In this document: positions 21,087-26,767 of the stretch, in pieces
Layout of the letters: the number at the start of each line of letters is the position of its first letter
Position numbering within the stretch: the stretch's first letter is position 1
Virus record (IMG/VR): IMGVR_UViG_3300037847_003687
Span: 1-26,767 of that record
From: a virus
Length of the DNA stretch: 26,767 nucleotides
Strand: one strand, 5' to 3'
Translations under genes and position numbers: made by a program
Notes under the pieces: generated by a model
The model's input: the letters and a program-made list of their open reading frames with translations, nothing else
What the model was told of the DNA's origin: nothing
The model's database searches: none

Positions 21087-23194
21087 TTGATGTAAAAGTA
21101 AATATAGAACAAGCAAAAAAGAACTTTAATGAAGTAAACGAAAGTATTCAATTACAAGAGAAGTTTGTTTCTGATTTAAGATTGAAGATAGCTGATCTAG
21201 AGTTTGAAATGACGAAAATGAATGGCACTCAAAAGATGATGGCCGAACAAACCCTTAAACAATTTAATGCAGAATTAAAGGTTGAGACAGCTGCATTAAG
21301 AGCATTAAAAGTAGAATCATCTCAATACAATAAAGTACTTCAAACACAAAGCAAAAGAACACAAGTAGGTAGGGTAAAAGCACTTGAATTTAATGAAACA
21401 CTTTTAAAAAATAGAGATATACAATCTGGTTTAAATACTATTACTGGCGGTTTGTCTGGCCAAATTGTAAAATTTACTAAACTATTTGTTTCGGCATCAA
21501 AAGGAATCAAACTTGCAGGTATATCTTTAAATTTATTTAAAAAAACACTTATAGCAACAGGTATTGGTTCAATAGTAGTTTTGGTTGGTTTACTTGTAGC
21601 AAATTTTGGTAAATTAAAAGATGCAGTAAATGGTGTTTCAAGAGAACAGGCAAATAATTTGGAGCTTGCAAAAAACACAGTAGCAGAAGAAGAATCAAGA
21701 TTAAATATTACAAACAGCCAAGATGAAACATTAAAAAGACAAGGCAAATCAGAAAAGGAAATACTTAAACTAAAAATAAATCAAACTAATGAAGTAATTG
21801 AAGCACTTAAAATTCAATTAGAACAAGAAAAACAATTAAAAGCATCACAAGTAGCAGCAGCAGAAAGAAACCAAAAAATATTAGCTGGTGTTATAGGGGT
21901 TATTACTGCACCAGTAACTATAATACTAGGAATGATTGATGCTGTAACAGCACTTGCTTCTAAAGTACCAGGCTTAGCCATTGAAGCAACGAGCTTTGCA
22001 GCAGACTTTACTATGGGCGCAGCATCATTTGTGTTTGATCCTGAAGAAGTTGCTGATGAGGGTGATGCAGTGATTGAAGAAACTGAAAAAAAACTAACCC
22101 AACTTACAAATACAAGAGATGGCTACTTGAATAGCATTGACGAAATGAATGAGGAATCAAGTGAAAAAACAGTTAAAGATGAAGAAAATAAACAAAAGAA
22201 GATAGATAATATTATAAACAACTTTCAAAAACAAAGAGAAGATAAAGAAGCAAAAACAAACGCAGAAAAAGTTGATTTACAAAAGAAAAGAGCAATAGCA
22301 GAACTGAAAGCACTTGGTGCAACTAAAGAAGAAATAGAAAAAGTAGAAGAGCACTTTGCAAATTTAAGAAAGGAAGCAGTTGAAAAAGATCAAGAGAAGA
22401 TAAACAACATAATGGATAGGTATGCTACTCAACTCGCAGACAGAGAAGCAGAAACTCACCAAGCGAAAATGTTACTTCGTCAAGAAAGAGCAATTGAAGA
22501 AGCTAAATTAGCAGGTGCAAGCGCAGCACAAATTGCAGAAATAGAAATGTTTTATAGTGGTTTAATAGCTGATGCAATAATTAAAGATAATCAAGCAATA
22601 ACAAAAGCAGAACAAGAAGAATCAGCAGCAAGGTTGGCTTTAAAAATGCAGGCGTTGGATAGTGCAATATCAATTGCAAATGAAGAAAGTGCAGTGGGTA
22701 GGGCATTAATTGTAGCTAAACAAATATTACTTGCAAAAGAAGCAGTTTTAAATTTTAAAAAGAATTTAATAAATGCAACTTCAGCTATGAGTGGTGTAAC
22801 AATCACTGCAAGTGAAGCAGCAACACAAACAACTGCATCTATTGCAAAAGCTGCAAATGTAGCACCGCCACCATTGAACTTACCATTTATAGCAACGGCT
22901 TTGGCAACCGCAGCAAGTGTAATGTCGGCAGTAAAAGCAGCAGTTGATGCAACAAAAGGAGCAGCGAGTAAAGCTGGTGCAGGGGGTGGTGGCACAAGTG
23001 CAAGATTAGGTACACCGCAAATAGCAACACAAGCACCATCATTTAATATAGTAGGTGCATCAGCAGAAAATCAATTAGCACAAACAATAGCAGATCAAAC
23101 GCAGCAGCCTGTACAAGCCTATGTGGTTGCAAATGATGTAACAACTGCACAAGGGCTAGAAAGAAATATAATACAAGAAAGCAGCTTAGGATAA
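21074..23194 (+). CDS. Tape measure protein
   Basis: 706 residues. Long N-terminal coiled coil (residues 1-120), hydrophobic segment with LIATGIGSIVVLVGLLVANF (~157-176), a second with VIGVITAPVTIILGMIDAVT (~275-295), a charged helical middle and an Ala-rich C-terminus (ATALATAASVMSAVKAAVDA) that ends QAYVVANDVTTAQGLERNII. The coiled coil plus membrane-active parts are typical of tape measures, which set tail length and may line the ejection channel. The length of ~700 residues predicts a tail of about 100 nm under the usual 0.15 nm/residue rule. Two related helical units are visible: ELKALGATKEEIEKVEEHFA and EAKLAGASAAQIAEIEMFY. Confidence 0.85.
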   Translation: MEKVIDVKVNIEQAKKNFNEVNESIQLQEKFVSDLRLKIADLEFEMTKMNGTQKMMAEQTLKQFNAELKVETAALRALKVESSQYNKVLQTQSKRTQVGRVKALEFNETLLKNRDIQSGLNTITGGLSGQIVKFTKLFVSASKGIKLAGISLNLFKKTLIATGIGSIVVLVGLLVANFGKLKDAVNGVSREQANNLELAKNTVAEEESRLNITNSQDETLKRQGKSEKEILKLKINQTNEVIEALKIQLEQEKQLKASQVAAAERNQKILAGVIGVITAPVTIILGMIDAVTALASKVPGLAIEATSFAADFTMGAASFVFDPEEVADEGDAVIEETEKKLTQLTNTRDGYLNSIDEMNEESSEKTVKDEENKQKKIDNIINNFQKQREDKEAKTNAEKVDLQKKRAIAELKALGATKEEIEKVEEHFANLRKEAVEKDQEKINNIMDRYATQLADREAETHQAKMLLRQERAIEEAKLAGASAAQIAEIEMFYSGLIADAIIKDNQAITKAEQEESAARLALKMQALDSAISIANEESAVGRALIVAKQILLAKEAVLNFKKNLINATSAMSGVTITASEAATQTTASIAKAANVAPPPLNLPFIATALATAASVMSAVKAAVDATKGAASKAGAGGGGTSARLGTPQIATQAPSFNIVGASAENQLAQTIADQTQQPVQAYVVANDVTTAQGLERNIIQESSLG

Positions 23195-23227
23195 AGCAAA
23201 ACAAAAAAATTAAAATGTTATATAATT

Positions 23228-24841
23228 ATGAAAATAGTAGAGTTAATACTTGACGAAAACGAAGAACTATCTGGAGTTGATGCAATATCAGTAGTCGAAA
23301 ACCCAGCCATTGAGGAAGATTTCGTGGCATTAAAAGCACAAGAATTAAAATTAGCAGAAGTAGATAAAGAAAAAAAGATATTGCTAGGTGCTTTGCTCAT
23401 ACCAAATAAGCCAATATTTAGAAAAGGTGCAGAGGAAGATTACTACATATACTTTTCAAAAGATACTGTAAAAAAAATTAGTGAAAACTTCTTACAAAAA
23501 GGCAACCAAAACAAAACCACATTAGAACATCAACAATCCTTGAAAGGCCTAACACTTGTTGAAAGCTGGATAGTAGAAGATGAAAAATATGACAAGTCAA
23601 GGAAGTACAATATGGATGTACCAGTTGGAACTTGGATGGGTGCTGTTAAGGTAAACAACAATCAAGTATGGGAGGAATTTGTAAAGACTGGTAGAGTAAA
23701 AGGTTTTAGTGTTGAGGGTTATTTTGCTGATAAAATGGATAGGCCAAAAGATGCAAGTGTAAAAGATTTATCAAAACACGAAACTGATGAAATAGTTGAT
23801 GCTATCAAAGAATTATTTACACACCACGTACAATTAAAAACTTTCAATGATTATCCACAAAGTGTAGTAAATAACGCAAAGCGTGGTATTGAATTGAATG
23901 CAAAAGTAAATAATAAATGTGCTACTTTGGTAGGCAAAAATCGTGCAAGACAATTAGCAGCAAAAGAAAAGCTATCTGTATCTACAATCAAAAGGCTATA
24001 TAGTTATTTAAGTAGAGCAGAAACCTATTACGATCCAAAAGACAACGAAGCGTGTGGGACAATTTCTTTTTTGTTATGGGGTGGTAAGTCTGCAAAAAAC
24101 TGGGCAGAAAGCAAACTAAAAAGTTTGGGTGAACTAAAATTATATAGTGAGAAAGTTAATGATGACTTTGCTATTATAATGGATAGACTTGCTTACAGCT
24201 CAAAAGATATGGCTGAAAAAATTGCACTTGATATTGGCTGTGAAGGAATACACGAACACGACTACGAAGGGCAAACTTGGTATATGCCTTGTGAAAAACA
24301 TACAGAAAATTCAGAAGATTTAAAAAAAACTAAAAGTCCTTGTTGGGACGGATACGTTCAGAAAGGATATAAAACAGGAAAAACTGGAAAAAGGGTACCA
24401 AATTGTGTAAAAAAAACTGAAGCTGCCAAAGTTGGAAAAAGGGGTGCTATTGTAAAAAGCCCAAAAGCCCCAGGATCTGCAAGAAAAAACCCAAACCCAA
24501 AAGGCAAAGGTACTGCAAGAGGTACAGCTAAAGGCAAAACTGGTGCAAAACCAACGGCAAAAGATAGAGCAACGCTACAAAAAAAGGCAAATGATTTTAA
24601 CAAACGATATAAAGAAAAATTAGGCTATGGTGTAACAGTTGGTGTTTTGTCAAGTGTTTTTCAAAGAGGGCTAGGCGCATTTAATGTATCACATAGCCCA
24701 AGAGTAAACAACCCAAGTCAATGGGCTTTTGCAAGGGTGAATGCTTACTTGTATCTAGTTAAAAATGGCAGGCCACAAAACCCAAAATATAAACAAGACA
24801 ATGACTTACTACCGAAAAAACATCCGAAAAGCACAAAGTAG
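23228..24841 (+). CDS. XkdF-like prohead protease fused to several small modules
   Basis: 537 residues. Residues 1-170 match the XkdF-type putative phage serine protease: DAISVVENPAI, EHQQSLKGLTLVESWIVED (candidate His101), VPVGTWMGAVKVNNNQVWE and VKGFSVEGYFADKM (candidate Ser161). Then come separate modules: YPQSVVNNAKRGIELNAK to FLLWGGKSAKNWAESKLKSL (~209-300), a Cys/His patch CEGIHEHDYEGQTWYMPCEK (~338-357), SPCWDGYVQKGYKTGKTGKR with PNCVKK (~370-396), a Lys/Gly/Pro-rich linker, and a DUF5824-like end (GLGAFNVSHSPRVNNPSQWAF, 481-537). It would cut scaffold and capsid during maturation. The extra modules could be cleaved off or stay in the head. Confidence 0.65.
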   Translation: MKIVELILDENEELSGVDAISVVENPAIEEDFVALKAQELKLAEVDKEKKILLGALLIPNKPIFRKGAEEDYYIYFSKDTVKKISENFLQKGNQNKTTLEHQQSLKGLTLVESWIVEDEKYDKSRKYNMDVPVGTWMGAVKVNNNQVWEEFVKTGRVKGFSVEGYFADKMDRPKDASVKDLSKHETDEIVDAIKELFTHHVQLKTFNDYPQSVVNNAKRGIELNAKVNNKCATLVGKNRARQLAAKEKLSVSTIKRLYSYLSRAETYYDPKDNEACGTISFLLWGGKSAKNWAESKLKSLGELKLYSEKVNDDFAIIMDRLAYSSKDMAEKIALDIGCEGIHEHDYEGQTWYMPCEKHTENSEDLKKTKSPCWDGYVQKGYKTGKTGKRVPNCVKKTEAAKVGKRGAIVKSPKAPGSARKNPNPKGKGTARGTAKGKTGAKPTAKDRATLQKKANDFNKRYKEKLGYGVTVGVLSSVFQRGLGAFNVSHSPRVNNPSQWAFARVNAYLYLVKNGRPQNPKYKQDNDLLPKKHPKSTK

Positions 24842-24995
24842 GCGCAGAAGATCTGTATATATAGGATATAGAAATACTTCAAGCCCAAGGCCTGGAAGTA
24901 ATCGAGCCTGTTTGTGTTGGGAAGAAGAAACATACCACATTGACTGCTGTGATGGTTCATTACACGCACAAGGTATAGGTAAAACAACTGCTTAA
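24801..24995 (+). CDS. Small Cys-rich protein with CLC...CC...QGIG motif
   Basis: 64 residues from ATG 24801, 41 bases inside the protease gene; ATG 24765 is a longer option. The basic start (YYRKNIRKAQSRRRRS) precedes SPRPGSNRACLCWEEETYHID and CCDGSLHAQGIG. From memory, this Arg-Pro-Gly-Ser-Asn-Arg-x-C-x-C ... C-C-x-G-x-x-x-x-Q-G-I-G block is repeated in small proteins of other Bacteroidetes phages. The four cysteines suit a metal knot, and the gene lies in the head block, so a capsid or internal-head part is possible. Confidence 0.55.
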   Translation: MTYYRKNIRKAQSRRRRSVYIGYRNTSSPRPGSNRACLCWEEETYHIDCCDGSLHAQGIGKTTA

Positions 24996-25029
24996 ACGCA
25001 AAATATAAATCAATAAATGTTATTAAATT

Positions 25030-25620
25030 ATGAGATCACAAGAATTAATTAGTCAAATCAAAAACTTATTAGGTATGGAAGAAAACATACAATTAGCACA
25101 GCTAAAATTAGAGAACGGCACTGTTTTAGAAGCAGATCAGTTCGAGCAAAATATGGAAGTATTTATTTTATCAGATGACGAAAGGATATCTTTACCAATA
25201 GGAGAATATCAATTAGAAGATGGAAGAACACTAAAAGTAGAAGATGAGGGTGTAATCGCAGAAATTGGTATGAACGAGCATTACGAAGATAAAGATAAAG
25301 AAAAAGAAGAAAAGGATGAAGATAAAGAAAAGGAAAAGATGGAGTATGTAACTAAAGAGGAATTTAGAAAAGAGATGGACGATCTTCGCAAGCATATTGA
25401 CGAAATGATGAAAGATAAAGACAAAGAAAAAGAGAAAGAAAAAGAGGAGATGGCTTCACAAGTGGCTACTGAAATTGCAGTTGAAATGAGCAAACAACCA
25501 GCTACAAAACCAATAAAGCACAGCCCAGAAAATAAAGAAGATAAAAAGAAGTTTGTTTTTGCTGATAATAGAAGGCAAACAACTTTAGATAGAATAATGA
25601 ATAAATTAGCAAACAAGTAA
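25030..25620 (+). CDS. Scaffold-like acidic coiled-coil protein
   Basis: 196 residues. The N-terminal ~80 residues read as beta-rich (LAQLKLENGTVLEADQFEQN; LPIGEYQLEDGRTLKVEDEG), followed by a long Asp/Glu/Lys helix (DKDKEKEEKDEDKEKEKM and DKDKEKEKEKEEM) and a basic, helical C-terminus (RQTTLDRIMNKLANK). It is placed between the protease and the capsid gene. That layout, with a basic helical tip that could bind the capsid protein, fits a scaffold removed by the protease upstream. The DKEKEKE stretch is low-complexity and may vary in length. Confidence 0.6.
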   Translation: MRSQELISQIKNLLGMEENIQLAQLKLENGTVLEADQFEQNMEVFILSDDERISLPIGEYQLEDGRTLKVEDEGVIAEIGMNEHYEDKDKEKEEKDEDKEKEKMEYVTKEEFRKEMDDLRKHIDEMMKDKDKEKEKEKEEMASQVATEIAVEMSKQPATKPIKHSPENKEDKKKFVFADNRRQTTLDRIMNKLANK

Positions 25621-25633
25621 AAATTAAATAATT

Positions 25634-26053
25634 ATGGCAGTTTTAACACACGTAGTAAACCCTGCAAGAAGAGAAAGAAACGAAGTCGATCAAGTTACGG
25701 CAGCAGTTACTCTTACAGCAGCAGATAGTGGAAAATGGTATGAGCTTGCAGCATCGGCAGGTGTTACAGTTACATTACCAGCAGTAAGTTCTGGCTTGAA
25801 TTTTAGATTTGTTGTAGCAAATGCGTTTGATACTTCAAATTATATTATTGATAGTGCAGAGGGAGATAATATAGATGGGAACTTAATAGTAAATGGAGCA
25901 GCAGTTGCAGCTTCTGGTGAAGATCAAATCAACTTTGTAGCATCAGCAGAATCAGTCGGTGATTTTATCGACATTTGGAGTGATGGAAACAAGTGGTATG
26001 TTTGGGGTATCGGAAACTCAGCAGGTGCCATTACAGCAACAGATCCAAGTTAA
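25634..26053 (+). CDS. Capsid decoration-like protein
   Basis: 139 residues, all beta by appearance: AAVTLTAADSGKWYELAASA, VTVTLPAVSSGLNFRFVVAN, IDSAEGDNIDGNLIVNG, WSDGNKWYVWGIGNSAG. The A-A-D-S-G-K and V-T-L-P-A pattern is common in phage surface and decoration proteins. It precedes the capsid gene by 27 bases, the usual place for a decoration or head-fibre protein. The N-terminus (LTHVVNPARRERN) could be cleaved or bind the capsid. Confidence 0.6.
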   Translation: MAVLTHVVNPARRERNEVDQVTAAVTLTAADSGKWYELAASAGVTVTLPAVSSGLNFRFVVANAFDTSNYIIDSAEGDNIDGNLIVNGAAVAASGEDQINFVASAESVGDFIDIWSDGNKWYVWGIGNSAGAITATDPS

Positions 26054-26080
26054 TAATTAAATAAAAAAAAGAAAATAGAT

Positions 26081-26767
26081 ATGGCAACAACAACTTCAAT
26101 AACAACAACCTATGCTGGTGAATTCGCTGGAGATTATATAGCAGCAGCGTTGTTATCAGGTGTAACTTTATCTGGTGGTGGAGTTACTATTAAACCAAAC
26201 ATTAAGTTCAAAGAAGTATTAAAGAAATTAGCACTTGATAGTATTTTAAAAGACGCTACTTGTGATTTTGATTCTACTTCAAATGTAACTTTAACAGAAA
26301 GAATCTTGCAACCAGAGGAGTTTCAAGTAAACTTACAGCTTTGTAAAAAAGATTTCAGACAAGACTGGGAAGCTGCAAGTATGGGCTTTAGCCAATACGA
26401 CAACTTACCATCAAAATTCTCTGACTTCTTGTTAGCACAAGTTGCAGCGAAAGTGGCAGAAAAAGTAGAACAAAACATTTGGCAAGGTGCAACTGCAAAT
26501 GCAGGTGAGTTTGATGGTTTCCAAACTTTACTAGCAGCAGATAGTGATGTAGTAGATGTAAGTGGTACAACTTTAACAGCTTCAAATATTATTGCTGAAA
26601 TGAACAAAGTAGTCAATGCAATACCAGGTGCAGTCTATGGTAAAGAAGATTTGAAAATCTACATTCCAACAAGTGCAGCAAAGTTTTATGTACAAGCACA
26701 AGCAGCTTTAGGATATAGAGATTTATATAATGTAGGTAAAACAGATATGAACTTTCAAGGTATTCCA
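26081..26767 (+). CDS. Major capsid protein (partial, 3' end outside window)
   Basis: 229 residues visible from ATG 26081, frame open to the window end. Features: Ala/Thr-rich start (TTSITTTYAGEFAGDYIAAA), a domain with IKFKEVLKKLALDSILKDAT, then LTERILQPEEFQVNLQLCKK, a helix-rich part (FSDFLLAQVAAKVAEKVEQN) and IWQGATANAGEFDGFQTLLA, which together look like the HK97 fold, with spine helix and P-domain. Its place after the scaffold-like and decoration-like genes supports the call. It begins in the same A/T-rich start context as other genes. Confidence 0.75.
   Translation, partial: MATTTSITTTYAGEFAGDYIAAALLSGVTLSGGGVTIKPNIKFKEVLKKLALDSILKDATCDFDSTSNVTLTERILQPEEFQVNLQLCKKDFRQDWEAASMGFSQYDNLPSKFSDFLLAQVAAKVAEKVEQNIWQGATANAGEFDGFQTLLAADSDVVDVSGTTLTASNIIAEMNKVVNAIPGAVYGKEDLKIYIPTSAAKFYVQAQAALGYRDLYNVGKTDMNFQGIP

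Noticed and set aside
21340-21747. Minus-strand frame of 135 codons, and another at 22591-22995
   Set aside because: Both are shadows of the tape-measure gene; Ala/Ser/Phe-rich composition arises from the reverse of Lys/Ala/Glu codons.
25281-25616. Minus-strand frame of 111 codons rich in Ser/Phe/Leu with membrane-like look
   Set aside because: It is the reverse of the Lys/Glu/Asp repeat in the scaffold-like gene, not a membrane protein.
1-26767. tRNA genes, CRISPR arrays, insertion sequences, integrase or repressor genes
   Set aside because: I looked for TTC-loop-like sequence, spaced direct repeats, transposase motifs (DDE) and tyrosine/serine recombinase motifs and found none that hold up by eye.
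1-26767. Avoidance of GATC as sign of host restriction pressure
   Set aside because: GATC occurs many times across the window, so no avoidance is evident; other motifs were not counted.

Overview
The window is an AT-rich (about one-third G+C by eye), tightly packed piece of a tailed-phage genome. It is open at both ends, inside a tail-fibre gene on the left and inside the probable major capsid gene on the right, and every gene I accept is on the + strand. A Bacteroidetes host, most likely a marine flavobacterium, is the best guess. Start codons are preceded by A/T-rich sequence rather than Shine-Dalgarno motifs. Three intergenic sites match the Bacteroidetes promoter pattern TTTG...TAnnTTTG closely. 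Several proteins carry signal peptides suited to a Gram-negative envelope, and one looks like an outer-membrane barrel. The host is inferred from these traits; no search was run.

Layout. (1) 3-818: 3' end of a tail fibre. (2) 822-4838: envelope and lysis block. It holds a nucleotidyltransferase-fold protein, a membrane-anchored coiled coil, an exported thioredoxin-fold protein without cysteines, a YfiM/DUF2279-like exported protein, an outer-membrane barrel, an M15 peptidase endolysin and a GTA-type holin, ending in a tiny basic protein. (3) 4839-5347: an inverted repeat, a NinG-like gene and a terminator. (4) 5345-10115: a replication/recombination operon led by a promoter. It has many micro-proteins, an OB-like protein, a protein ending in an SSB-type DDLPF tip, a DnaB/RecA-fold helicase, a sigma-like regulator and two PD-(D/E)XK nucleases. 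(5) 10112-12992: a probable DNA-hypermodification cassette (DXD glycosyltransferase, ParB-like protein, TET-associated-type glycosyltransferase, TET/JBP-like 2OG-Fe(II) dioxygenase). (6) 12979-14473: terminase small and large subunits. (7) 14479-15436: second promoter, four small unknown genes, second terminator. (8) 15415-23194: third promoter and the tail module, starting with a tail assembly chaperone that appears to use -1 frameshifting and ending with the tape measure. (9) 23228-26767: head module, with an XkdF-like protease fused to several small modules, a Cys-rich small protein, a scaffold-like protein, a decoration-like protein and the probable major capsid protein.

How the parts fit. 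The most interesting system is the overlapping run of genes just upstream of the terminase. A TET/JBP-type oxygenase would hydroxylate the methyl group of a pyrimidine in phage DNA, and one or both glycosyltransferases would put sugar on the hydroxymethyl group, giving glycosylated virion DNA that resists host nucleases. No DNA methyltransferase is visible, so the substrate may be thymine (base-J-like chemistry) or a 5-methylcytosine made elsewhere. No integrase, repressor, tRNA, CRISPR array or insertion sequence was seen, and no portal protein was recognised. The tail genes lie between the terminase and the head genes, which is not the usual order.
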